Below, in pieces: positions 42,559 through 51,642 of a DNA stretch of 64,000 nt (position 1 is the first letter of the stretch; every line of letters starts with the position of its first letter). The notes beneath the pieces were generated by a model. The model was not told where the DNA came from, searched no databases, and saw nothing but the letters and a program-made list of their open reading frames with translations. The stretch comes from FEN-1297 sp021817845. GTDB taxonomy: Bacteria > Bacteroidota > Ignavibacteria > Ignavibacteriales > Ignavibacteriaceae. The position numbers were made by a program, and so were the translations under genes. The DNA lies in assembly GCA_021817845.1 (NCBI GenBank), contig JAKAFW010000015.1, positions 1 to 64,000 of the forward strand. Direction: 5' to 3'.

Positions 42559-42744
42559 TTAGCGAAAAAGAAGTCTGAATTGTTTCAACACATACCGAGG
42601 CATCTTTTTCATGGCTACATGGCACATGTACATTTTCGCCCCGCCTTTGTATATGGTTTCGATCATTGGCGAGCTTGACCCGCTGCGGGTCTTCATCCCA
42701 CGTACCAGCCTTTCATCGAAGTTTGTTTTGTTCTGATCCTTCAT
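42559..42744 (-). CDS. Small hypothetical protein, 61 aa
   Basis: Basic peptide with Met- and Lys-rich C-terminus (MYMCHVAMKKMPRYVLKQFR); no known domain. Base composition matches the GC-richer cytochrome region rather than the surrounding genome. It may be co-transcribed ahead of the cytochrome. It could also be a non-coding frame. Confidence 0.3.
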   Translation of the reverse strand: MKDQNKTNFDERLVRGMKTRSGSSSPMIETIYKGGAKMYMCHVAMKKMPRYVLKQFRLLFR

Positions 42745-42780
42745 TATTCACCTATTCATTTCTATGGCTGCAATGGCAGC

Positions 42781-43016
42781 TGACTAGTGTACTACGCAAC
42801 ATTTCGTTTTTAAATCTCTAAAATTTTCCAGTCCGTCAATGGCTTGGCATTGCTGCCCGAACTCTTTAGATCCGCCCACCTTTTCAAGGCTCTTGGCAGA
42901 ACTTCCTAAGGTCGCCTTATCATTGGGTTCTAATGGCGACGGCGTTTTATCGATACGCCAAGAAATGCAAATCCAACAAATACTAATAGAACAACTGCAC
43001 ATAAAAAAGTTTTCAT
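42781..43016 (-). pseudogene. Frameshifted small secreted-protein gene
   Basis: An ATG at 43016 opens a 28-codon frame that is a clean signal peptide or membrane helix (MKTFLCAVVLLVFVGFAFLG) and stops. An overlapping frame continues downstream with a polar sequence (IDKTPSPLEPNDKATLGSSA...) ending in KCCVVH near 42784. A single-base shift near 42955 would join them into a protein of about 75 residues. The alternative is a genuine 28-residue membrane peptide. Confidence 0.4.
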
Positions 43017-43163
43017 GTTATCACTGCTTAATATTGTTTTTAATTATTCTCTAAAATTTTTTTAGAGAGTTAGTCATTTTTATGAATTTCCAACTCCGCC
43101 CTGTCCCTCTCCTTACTAACCTGCCAGCCGGCAGGCTGGGGAGAGGGCAAGGGTGAGGTTTTT

Positions 43164-45635
43164 TTATTTCATGAATACCATTTTCTTTGTTGATAAAAAA
43201 CTTCCTGCTTTAAGCTGATAGAAATACACTCCGCTAGGCAGATTCGCCGCATTCCACTTTACTTCATAACTTCCCGCTTGTTTTTCTTTATTAACTAATG
43301 TCGTTACTTCTTTCCCAAGTATATCATAAACCTTGAGCGTAACTTGGCTGAATGCTGAAAGCTGATAGCCGATCGATGTAGTCGGGTTAAATGGATTGGG
43401 ATAGTTCTGATAAAGAATAAATTCTGTCGGATATGTTAGCTCATTTTCAACACCAGTAATATTAGGAGAAGCTAAAAGACTTTCGCAAGCGCCAATATCT
43501 GGTCTTGAATCAGCAGGACTTGGTCGTGAATTTCCCATAATACAAAATTGAGGTATATGATACCAGGCTCCACCTACTTCGGCAGAATCAAAACCGGCGC
43601 CAATACAATGTGAAGGATCGGAAAGACTATAATCTATCGCTGCTGTATCTTTAAATAAAGGATCTAAATCAATATTACTTTCATAAATACCGGAATAATT
43701 AGCTCCTGCTCCATTACCTCCAAATCCTTCCTTTCGTGCTTGAATATCGCAATAGAGAAAATGTGGATCTGACTCTCTATCTACCAAGTTTACCTGATTA
43801 CCATCCGGGGATGTATTTCCCCAAATAATATTATTTATAAAAATTGGATCGGAATTACTATTACAACAAATTCCTCCGCCATGTGCTGCACTGTTATAAG
43901 CAATGGTGTTATTTATAATAATTGATTTGTCATTAATCCAACATTTAATTCCGCCGCCTTCACCTTCCATACCAAAAGATTTATTATAAATTATTATATT
44001 ATTAGTTACTGTTGCATTTGAAGTCATATTGAAAATTCCGCCTCCAGCTCTTGTGGTTCTATTGTTAGAAATAATATTCCCTGAAATAGTCGGAGAGTTA
44101 TATCCGCAAAAAACAGGACCATGCGGACCACTATTATTTGAAAAAACATTATTTGATATGATAACATTTGAATACCAAGACAAGATAGCACAGTCAGTAG
44201 TTCCAGTGTTGTTTAAAAAAGTACTATTTGTTATTATCGGTTTATTAGTACTGGCAACATAAATAGCAGCGCCTCTAGTTGCAGAAGAAATATCACCATC
44301 ATTCATGTTGGATTCAAATAATGAGTTTGAAATCAAAATCTTGTCAAAGCCCTGAATATAAATTGCGCCACCACATCTATCGCGGCTAATATAAGCTCCT
44401 GTATTTGCTTTTCCGTATTTAAATGAACAATAAACCATTTGGGATGTATCATTGGTATTTGGAGTATTTATAAATCTTATCCCATGCCAACCTGCTTGTT
44501 TATCTGCGGCAGTAAATCTAATTGAATCTTTTTGTGTACCAACTGCAAACAGCCTGCCCTGTACATTAAATTTATAATGACCCATAAAAACAACTTCTAC
44601 TCCTGGCTCTATTGTAAGAGTTGAGTCGTTAGGTATTGTGATTTCTCCGTTAATGTAGTATGGAGATTTTGCTAACGTCCATATTCCACTGACATTACCT
44701 GCAGCAATATCTGTATGAAATTTTGGGTCGTATTCCCAAACAGAATAGCTATTGGCTGTTGCCCAATTAGACGTTCCTCCAATTACATAAATCTTATTAC
44801 TTATTACGGCACCAGCAAACAATGCTAAATTTATTGGCATATTAGACTTTGATTCCCACGTATCGCTATCCGGATCATACACTTCAACAGTTGCTAATGA
44901 TGATCCATATTCCTTTTGCGCACCGCCTAAAGCATAGATTTTTCCATCAACTAAAAAAGTTTGGAAAGCAAATCTTGAAGTAGGCATATCTTTTTTCTTT
45001 GTCCATGTTTCCGTTTGTGGATTATAGACATAAACAAATGGAAATGAATTATAATATCCGCCGCCAAAAACATAGATTAAACCATTATATGCAGTTACAG
45101 AAACCACTCCGCCGCCTTCTGGCATATCCGTCTTTTTTGTCCATGTATTTGTGCTGGGGTCATAAGCTTCGCAGTTGCGTGAAGTATAATTACCTCCGAA
45201 GTTGTAAATTATTCCGTTAACAACTGCTGCTTGAGCACCAAGCCGGTTATCAAGCATATCTGCTTTAGTTGACCATGTATCGGTCAAAGGATCATAAGCT
45301 TCCACTTTTTTCTTAGAATAAGGGTAGCCGCCGCCTATAGCATAAATAGTATCATTCACAACAGCAGTTGAAAGAAATCCTCTTGCAGTAGGCATAGGGG
45401 CTTTGTCTATCCAGCTGTTTGTTGAAGGATCATACATTTCATTAAATGATAAATCGGTAATACCGGGTAACTTCGTTCCTCCAACAACATAGATTTTACC
45501 ATTAACAACACTTGCAGAACCTCCCCCTTTAGGAATATCAGCTTTCTTCGTCCAGGCACCGCTTTGTGCATGGATATCATAGATAATAAAGAACACAATT
45601 ATTAAACAATATTTTAAGAAATTAAGCTTTTTCAT
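43164..45635 (-). CDS. Secreted Kelch / beta-helix protein with T9SS sorting domain
   Basis: An 823-residue exported protein. Signal peptide 1-23 (LKYCLIIVFFIIYDIHAQ), then six Kelch repeats (about 25-315; recurring units such as GKIYVVGGT and YDPSTNSW), then a right-handed parallel beta-helix with Asn-rich turns (about 335-680; SNSLFESNMNDGD, SNNVFSNNSG), and a C-terminal type IX secretion sorting domain from about 745 (LYQNYPNPFNPTTSIGYQL ... SGVYFYQLKAG ... KKMVFMK). It is probably displayed on the cell surface and may bind or degrade polysaccharide. The substrate is unknown. Confidence 0.9.
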   Translation of the reverse strand: MKKLNFLKYCLIIVFFIIYDIHAQSGAWTKKADIPKGGGSASVVNGKIYVVGGTKLPGITDLSFNEMYDPSTNSWIDKAPMPTARGFLSTAVVNDTIYAIGGGYPYSKKKVEAYDPLTDTWSTKADMLDNRLGAQAAVVNGIIYNFGGNYTSRNCEAYDPSTNTWTKKTDMPEGGGVVSVTAYNGLIYVFGGGYYNSFPFVYVYNPQTETWTKKKDMPTSRFAFQTFLVDGKIYALGGAQKEYGSSLATVEVYDPDSDTWESKSNMPINLALFAGAVISNKIYVIGGTSNWATANSYSVWEYDPKFHTDIAAGNVSGIWTLAKSPYYINGEITIPNDSTLTIEPGVEVVFMGHYKFNVQGRLFAVGTQKDSIRFTAADKQAGWHGIRFINTPNTNDTSQMVYCSFKYGKANTGAYISRDRCGGAIYIQGFDKILISNSLFESNMNDGDISSATRGAAIYVASTNKPIITNSTFLNNTGTTDCAILSWYSNVIISNNVFSNNSGPHGPVFCGYNSPTISGNIISNNRTTRAGGGIFNMTSNATVTNNIIIYNKSFGMEGEGGGIKCWINDKSIIINNTIAYNSAAHGGGICCNSNSDPIFINNIIWGNTSPDGNQVNLVDRESDPHFLYCDIQARKEGFGGNGAGANYSGIYESNIDLDPLFKDTAAIDYSLSDPSHCIGAGFDSAEVGGAWYHIPQFCIMGNSRPSPADSRPDIGACESLLASPNITGVENELTYPTEFILYQNYPNPFNPTTSIGYQLSAFSQVTLKVYDILGKEVTTLVNKEKQAGSYEVKWNAANLPSGVYFYQLKAGSFLSTKKMVFMK

Positions 45636-45653
45636 AACACACCTCTAAAATAT

Positions 45654-46055
45654 TTATTTTAAAAACGTCATTTCTTTTTCGCATTCATAACCGCCTGCTT
45701 GCCCGCCAATAGGCGCAGCCTTTAATTTGTATAAATAAATCTCTTCTTTTACACCTTCCTTATCTGCTGCCTTTTTCTCCCTCTCGTAGGAAAGTAAAAC
45801 AGAAGCATCAATCTTTAACCCATAAGTACCGGCTTCTTTAATTTCATCTAAAAGCGTTTTAATTATATTTCCATCAGCATCAAAAATTTCCAATTTAACT
45901 TTTGTTTTGTAAGCTATACAAAATTTTATCGAAGTATTATTACTAAACGGATTAGGAAAATTTTGCCCTAAATAGAATTTTGTTGGAGCTAAATTATTCG
46001 TATTTATAATACTTGAATTCATAAAAGGTAACCTTGCATCAACTCTTATAAGCAT
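45654..46055 (-). pseudogene. Orphan T9SS sorting-domain fragment, 133 aa
   Basis: Begins with no signal peptide and is almost entirely a type IX sorting domain (FYLGQNFPNPFSNNTSIKF ... KVKLEIFDADGNIIKTL). Near its end a GGQAGGYE stretch, encoded by the genome's REP-like GGCGGGCAAGCAGGCGG word, interrupts the usual pattern. The functional N-terminal part has been lost, so it is the tail of a decayed secreted protein. Confidence 0.65.
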
Positions 46056-46118
46056 AATATTTCATTAGCGAAAATTCATTTAATTGGCAGAGTCTGTCAG
46101 AAAGATTCTTTGTGATTA

Positions 46119-46181
46119 TTTGTGCCTTGGTGGCTGATGTTTTAATTAAAACTTAGCTTCAATTTGCCACTAAGGCACAAA
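46119..46181. repeat. Imperfect 16-bp inverted repeat
   Basis: TTTGTGCCTTGGTGGC (46119-46134) and GCCACTAAGGCACAAA (46166-46181) pair with one G-U or mismatch. The TTTGTGCCTT word also appears inside MITE-A copy 1, pointing to a shared repeat pool. Confidence 0.6.
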
Positions 46182-46243
46182 GACTCTAAGATTAGCAAAA
46201 TAAATTTGTTTTTTGTACAGCCTCTGCCTTTTATAAGTTATAT

Positions 46244-46822
46244 TCAATGAGATTTGTAGAAGCCTTCACCAGCGCCAAACCAATATGTTGGCAGTACTGT
46301 AACTCCATCGGTATAGACTGTAAGCATAACAGTGGAAAAGAACTGCATTCCATCAATCGTTCCGCCTCTGCCATGACCTTCCAATTTGAGCGGTATGGTG
46401 TACACATTGGGTGCATCTGATCTTGATCTATAACCTTGATAAATGCCTTCCCAAACTCCACCGCCAACATCAGCTGTAGGGGTTAAAGTCCAGGACCCTT
46501 GAACAGGGCCTTCGCCGGTCACTGCATTAAATGTGGCGCTTAGATAATGAACCATTGTTCCATTCACAAGAGGATCAGCTGAAACAATTAATTCATTAAA
46601 TCCATACTTCTTTATTTGCCATATGCCACCAGGTGTAAGTTTTAACTCACCTTCGCCCGTAATTCCCCTTATTGTATCAGACATGGTGAAATTATGAATA
46701 GTTGCTTTCTCCAAACGATTTTGATCTGAAGGATTTACCGGCGACTGCGTGTTTTCATTACAGCCGATTAAAATCAATCCCACGAATAATAGAAGTGCAA
46801 CTGAAAATTTCAGTGTTTTCAT
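46244..46822 (-). CDS. Outer-membrane lipoprotein of unknown function, 192 aa
   Basis: N-terminal lipoprotein signal (LLLFVGLILIGC, lipid on Cys21) and a mature beta-rich domain with GEGELKLTPGGIWQIK, GPVQGSWTLTPTADVGGGVWEG and GHGRGGTIDGMQFF segments. It resembles lipocalin-like or allene-oxide-cyclase-like barrels, but I cannot assign a family. It is upstream of the decayed sorting-domain fragment on the same strand. Confidence 0.75.
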   Translation of the reverse strand: MKTLKFSVALLLFVGLILIGCNENTQSPVNPSDQNRLEKATIHNFTMSDTIRGITGEGELKLTPGGIWQIKKYGFNELIVSADPLVNGTMVHYLSATFNAVTGEGPVQGSWTLTPTADVGGGVWEGIYQGYRSRSDAPNVYTIPLKLEGHGRGGTIDGMQFFSTVMLTVYTDGVTVLPTYWFGAGEGFYKSH

Positions 46823-47371
46823 AAAGTATCCTCCGGTTTTTTAATTTGTTATTAACTTTCACAAAACTCACTACCTTAAAAAATCGAGATTTAGTCTCGC
46901 ATTTCAATAGAATACTATAGTGGTATAGAGTTCAGGAAAGATGATTTAATTGCACTTGCATGATAATATTCGGATGTAGGTTTATCTACCAGATATGCGG
47001 AAATAAATATCAATTTTGCATCTATGAGCCGAATCTTAACTATACGAAGCGTCTGCTTGCCGAATGTTCAGCAGGCAAGCTTCGTGCAGCATGGCTAAGA
47101 AGGTCAATTTTCGGAATTTCAGTTTCGATTCCGAATTAAAATCGAATATTAATTTCCATCAATACAACTTTTTAGAGTAGGCTCATTAGCGCAAATTATT
47201 ATTTGCTTACTTTGGGGTGACAAAAAAGAATTGAAAATTCTACCCCGACGACAGGTTTACTAAGGGCTTCAGAAAATTAGGATAGTAAGAATGAGTAATA
47301 TCATCCGATATTGCTTCAGTGTAAATGATTAGTTAATTTTAAATAAATATAAAGTTAAAAGGAGTATTTTT
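46823..47371. other. Intergenic region before TA pair
   Basis: No gene supported. It contains an extended hairpin at 47030-47100, listed separately, and must hold divergent promoters for the lipoprotein and the toxin-antitoxin pair. Confidence 0.5.
47030..47100. other. Extended imperfect hairpin, attC-like
   Basis: TCTTAAC (about 47034-47040) opposes GCTAAGA (about 47093-47099). Inside, ACGAAG pairs with CTTCGT and CTTGCC (47056-47061) with GGCAAG (47074-47079), leaving a one-sided bulge CGTCTG. The bulged cruciform with near RYYYAAC/GTTRRRY ends is the general look of an integron attC site, but the right core is off by one base. Confidence 0.35.
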
Positions 47372-47587
47372 ATGGAGTCAGTTGATATATTAGCTCAAAA
47401 AGCAATCGAGCTTCGACCTATAGAACGTATTCAACTGGTTGAAGCTATTTTATACAGTCTCGATAAACCTAATCCGGAAATTGAAAAGAGTTGGATTGCG
47501 GAAGCAGAGGCAAGATATGAGGCATACAAACGCGGAGAACTTGAAGCAACTGATTGGGATGAAATTAGAAAGAGATATATTCGTTGA
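47372..47587 (+). CDS. Antitoxin, addiction-module (TIGR02574-like) family
   Basis: A 71-residue protein with the family's pattern: an N-terminal helical part (ALELRPIERIQLVEAILYSL-like) and a C-terminal ARYEAYKRGELEATDWDEIR segment. It would neutralise the RelE/ParE-type toxin encoded next. AAAGGAG lies 10-16 bases before the ATG. The toxin's TTG start overlaps its stop (TTGA). Confidence 0.88.
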   Translation: MESVDILAQKAIELRPIERIQLVEAILYSLDKPNPEIEKSWIAEAEARYEAYKRGELEATDWDEIRKRYIR

Positions 47588-47877
47588 AAGCTAGATTACT
47601 AACCCCTGCTAATATTGAATTAGATGAAGCAATTAAATACTATGATCATCAATTGCCGGGATTGGGGTTCCGTTTTTTTCAGGAAATTTCATCAGCTATT
47701 GAACGAATAAAGTTCACTCCTGAAGCGTGGTCAAAAATAAATGGACACACCAGACGGTGCATGATAAAAGGTTTCCCCTATGCTCTTTTCTTTATAAAGG
47801 GAAAAGAAGAAATACTTATTACGGCAGTAGCACATCTCCATAGAAATCCAGAACACTACAAGGATAGAATTAAATAA
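47584..47877 (+). CDS. RelE/ParE-superfamily toxin
   Basis: A 97-residue toxin. Pattern ANIELDEAIKYYDHQLPGLG, then RFFQEISSAIERIKFTPEAW, RRCMIKGFPYALFF and ILITAVAHLHRNPEHYKDR matches RelE/ParE plasmid-stabilisation toxins. It could cleave mRNA or poison gyrase; sequence does not decide. Translation starts at TTG, overlapping the antitoxin stop, which would keep toxin output low. Confidence 0.88.
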   Translation: MKARLLTPANIELDEAIKYYDHQLPGLGFRFFQEISSAIERIKFTPEAWSKINGHTRRCMIKGFPYALFFIKGKEEILITAVAHLHRNPEHYKDRIK

Positions 47878-47886
47878 ATTCTTAAC

Positions 47887-50271
47887 TTAAATGAGATTGC
47901 CCATATTGCGGTGATATTGCGTGGGAGTAACACCAAATTGTTTTTTAAAGCATTCGGCGAAGTATGATGGATTATTAAAACCTACCTCAAGCGCAATCTC
48001 AGAAATATTCCCGAATATACTCTCTATTAGCTTTGCGGCTTTATGCATTCTTGTACTTTTGATTAATTCAATCGGCGGCTCACCGATAAGCGCTTCAATT
48101 TTTCTAAGTAGCAATGATCTGCTTACTGCCATATTCTCTGCAAGTTTTTCTACGCTGAATGAAGAATCGGAAATATGCTCATTTATATTTGTTATGGTTC
48201 TCTGTAAAAATCTATAGTCAACAGGTGTAATATTTACTTCATCAATCTCAAATAATCCATTCTTCCTGAAATGTTCATGGATTCTTTCTCTTTGATCAAT
48301 TAGATTTTTTATCCTTGCTTTTAATTCTTCGGTATCGAAAGGTTTAATAATATAGTCATCCGCACCGGTCTCAAAGCCTGTAATCTTATCGTCGGTTGTA
48401 GCCTTAGCGGTTAAAAGAATAATTGGAATATGGCTTGTTCTTTCGTCAGATTTAAGTTTATTACATAGCCTAAAACCATCCATCTTTGGCATCATTACAT
48501 CGCTTATAATCAAATCTGGTATCTGCTCAATAGATTTATTCCAGCCTTCTAAACCGTCTGCTGCTTCAAAAATTTTGTAATCTGCCTTCAAATTATTTTT
48601 TATATAATTTCTAACGTCGAAGTTGTCTTCTATGATTAAAAGAAGCGGTTTAGCGCCTTTACCATTAATTAAGTATTTAGAAAAATCAGTATTAGTTTTT
48701 TCTTGTATAAACATCTCATCCGGAATTAAATGACTATCTCCTAAACTTGCGGATGTTTCTAAAATTTCTTCAGGTTTCAAATGTTTTTTCCCTAAAGGAA
48801 GGCTTATCGTAAAAGTTGTACCCTTACCTTCCTTACTTTTTACCTCAATCTTACCTTTGTGCAATTCTACTAATTCCTTTGTCAAAGAAAGCCCTATCCC
48901 GGTACCTTCTGTCTCTTTTGTATGGCTGCCGTCGACCTGGTAGAAGCGATCAAATATCTTCGGAATCATTTCTTCCGGAATTCCAATTCCTGTATCACTA
49001 ATAGTTACATCAATATATTCTTCGCCTTTTGTTATGGCAACTTCAATACTGCAGTCATCAGGAGTAAACTTGAAAGCATTTGAAAGAATATTAGTGATTA
49101 TTTTTTCAATTTTATCTTTATCAAATAATAAGATAATTTCATCTTCGAGTGAATTGAATTTCAAATTTATCTTTTTTCGTTCTGCATAGGAACAGAATGA
49201 TTGAAGCTGTGCTTTTATTATTGGCACAATGTCTTGCGAGCAAGCTTGGAGTTTCATGCTGCCTGATTCCAGTTTAGATATATCAAGCAGTTGGTTTACC
49301 AGTACTAAAAGCCTCTTAGCATTTCTTTGAACAATTTTTAATTCGTCTATAACTTTTTCATCTTCAGTCCTTTCTATAATCTGTTTCACCGGCCCAAGTA
49401 TTAGCGTAAGCGGTGTTCTAAATTCATGAGAGATGTTTGTAAAAAAACGGCTTTGTATCTCCCGCGCCTCTTGAAGCAAATCAATTGTTTCGGATAATTG
49501 GTCATTTGCTTTCTTTAGTTCAGCAGTTCTTTCTTCTACCTTTATTTCGAGGTTATTCTTATAATCCTCTAATTTTTCATATTCCTTTAATAATTCCTCA
49601 TTTGAATCAGTTAATTCCCAAAACGCCTTATTAATACTAAACAGCCAACGGAAACCTCTTCTTATTCTAAAAAAAATGTTTTCTTTTTTCCATGTCATTT
49701 CATATATGGCACCATTAGGAATTAATTGTAAGTCTACTTTGCAGTCTTTAAGCCCTGAAAGTATACCCAGTTCTTTGATAACACCTTTATTCCCATACGC
49801 AAATTCAGGCATGTGCTCATATTCTTCTCCAACTAGCAGCGTAAAAATAATTTTTTTGGCACCAATGAATTCTATTTGCATCAACTTAAGGCCTAAGACA
49901 TGAGATGTAATTCTTTGAAGTATTTTATCGGCAAACAGCTTGGAAATTTTCCTTGAGCTGAAAAGAAAAAATCCTACTAAACCTATAACCATCAAACCCC
50001 TTCTTACAAAATCAGCACCTATGCCCTCAAAGTCCTCTAATGTGAAATGAGACCTCATATTAGAAATTATTTTACAGTAAACCCACCATTCTACTCGTTC
50101 CCGTTTATTTAAGAAATATGACTCATCGTAAGGAGTACCGATTAAGAAATCTTTAAACGCTAATCCTTTTTCTTTAATCGCATTAATCACTGGGATAAAA
50201 AGAGTATTTGAAACTTCTTTTTTAATTAAACTGTCTCTCTTTACTTCAAACTTTATTTTATTATTTGTCAT
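47887..50271 (-). CDS. Hybrid sensor kinase-receiver-AraC regulator
   Basis: One protein of 794 residues combining all steps of a two-component system. The N-terminal about 225 residues are a sensor domain with a VRRGLMVIGLVGFFLF hydrophobic stretch, followed by a coiled coil (about 228-275). HisKA FTNISHEFRTPLTL (His near 284), HATPase with NAFKFTPDD and GTGIGLSL, receiver LLLIIEDNFDVRNY with ISDVMMPKMDG (Asp near 597), and a C-terminal AraC HTH (ISEIALEVGFNNPSYF ... FGVTPTQYHRNM). Unlike classical HTCS proteins it lacks a periplasmic propeller sensor. It ends 9 bp from the toxin gene, convergent. Its targets are unknown. Confidence 0.92.
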   Translation of the reverse strand: MTNNKIKFEVKRDSLIKKEVSNTLFIPVINAIKEKGLAFKDFLIGTPYDESYFLNKRERVEWWVYCKIISNMRSHFTLEDFEGIGADFVRRGLMVIGLVGFFLFSSRKISKLFADKILQRITSHVLGLKLMQIEFIGAKKIIFTLLVGEEYEHMPEFAYGNKGVIKELGILSGLKDCKVDLQLIPNGAIYEMTWKKENIFFRIRRGFRWLFSINKAFWELTDSNEELLKEYEKLEDYKNNLEIKVEERTAELKKANDQLSETIDLLQEAREIQSRFFTNISHEFRTPLTLILGPVKQIIERTEDEKVIDELKIVQRNAKRLLVLVNQLLDISKLESGSMKLQACSQDIVPIIKAQLQSFCSYAERKKINLKFNSLEDEIILLFDKDKIEKIITNILSNAFKFTPDDCSIEVAITKGEEYIDVTISDTGIGIPEEMIPKIFDRFYQVDGSHTKETEGTGIGLSLTKELVELHKGKIEVKSKEGKGTTFTISLPLGKKHLKPEEILETSASLGDSHLIPDEMFIQEKTNTDFSKYLINGKGAKPLLLIIEDNFDVRNYIKNNLKADYKIFEAADGLEGWNKSIEQIPDLIISDVMMPKMDGFRLCNKLKSDERTSHIPIILLTAKATTDDKITGFETGADDYIIKPFDTEELKARIKNLIDQRERIHEHFRKNGLFEIDEVNITPVDYRFLQRTITNINEHISDSSFSVEKLAENMAVSRSLLLRKIEALIGEPPIELIKSTRMHKAAKLIESIFGNISEIALEVGFNNPSYFAECFKKQFGVTPTQYHRNMGNLI

Positions 50272-50718
50272 TCAATCCCTCTTTAAGATAAATAATACAT
50301 TGACGGGCTTTTGTAAGACCTTATAAAGTAAAACTATTTCATCCATTATTCTAATCTCCCAAAAGATTAAAAATTATATCGGAAAAATTCTACTTCGCCG
50401 AGCTTATAAAGATTCTATAATGAGAAGTTTTTTATATTTACTATAACATCCCCTAGAATATTAATTTCATTATGTAAGTAGTTAGCGGAATTAAATTAAT
50501 TTGAAGAATGGATTTTAACTACTTTTCTTATATAAAATTATGAATAAAAAGGAAGAATTTCAATAATGAATTAAATGACATAAAATCCAGGAGGAGTTTC
50601 GTCATAACTTTAAATTAGAAAAATATTTTCAAGGTTAAATTATTTAGTAAAATGGCGATGCAAACGAGAACTTCTTTTAAAAAGATGTCATCTCTATCTT
50701 AAAAGGTTTATTAAAATT
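50272..50718. other. Intergenic region, no feature seen
   Basis: 447 AT-rich bases between two minus-strand genes. It should hold the promoter of the hybrid regulator. No gene, tRNA or dispersed repeat recognised. Confidence 0.4.
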
Positions 50719-51615
50719 TTATTTCAGCAGTAGCAGCTTTTTCGTTGCAGTAAAATTATCTGCCTTTAGTTGATAGAAATATACTCCGCTGGGAAAATTA
50801 TCTGCATTCCATGTTACTTCATAATTGCCTGCCGGTTTCTCTTCATTAACCAACGTAGCAACTTCATTTCCAAGAACGTCATAGACTTTCAATGTTGCAT
50901 GGCTGAAGGCTGCTAGCTGGTAGCTGATTACTGTCGACGGATTGAACGGATTAGGGTAATTTTGCTCAAGTTTATATTCTGAAACCAATTTAATGTCTTT
51001 ATACAGTGTAACGGAATTGATGTAAAAATTAATTCCTTTAGTCTCATTCTCACCTACTGTAATTGGCGTTATGTTTTCAGGTATGTCCATTTTAAAGGTT
51101 ATATCAATCAAAGAATAAGCCTTATCTATCCCGTCGTACCATTTATAACATAAATTAATATTTTTTATTATAATAGCTAAGACGTAATATTTCCCGGGTC
51201 TCAATCCGCAGATTTTATAATTGCCATCTAACCTATTATTGTAATTAGAGTAGGTTAATAGTTTTGACATATATCCAAATTCATCAAATGCTACTAAAAT
51301 GTAACCGCCTAAGTCATTTGACACTTCAGCGTTACAATTATAAAATGTTCCCGATATACTTCCCGATGCTTTTTCCATCTTAAAATTGTTTAGCTCAATA
51401 TCACTTTTAGGATTAATAATAATTAATTTTGTTAATGAGTCATTAAAAGCATTACCATGTTCATAATAAGTTACCGCCATGCTATCAATATTAGGATTTT
51501 CATTTGTACACGATGATATAATTGCCAATTTGTAATTACCTGGATGTAAATTCATTTTATATCCGCCATTAAATGAAATATAAGAAGTAGTTACAATCCC
51601 TACATCAGTTAACAA
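50719..51615 (-). pseudogene. N-terminally truncated T9SS-sorted protein, 298 aa
   Basis: Begins in the middle of a fold (MLTDVGIVTTSYISFNGGYK) with no signal peptide, contains carboxypeptidase-regulatory-like segments (GNYKICGLRPGKYYVLAI near 150), and ends with a full type IX sorting domain (YKLEQNYPNPFNPSTVISYQL ... KKLLLLK). Because sorting needs prior Sec export, lack of a signal peptide means the 5' end has been lost, about where the divergent serine hydrolase gene begins at 51643. Confidence 0.65.
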
Positions 51616-51642
51616 TGTTTCTTAACTTAAACAGTGGAAACA

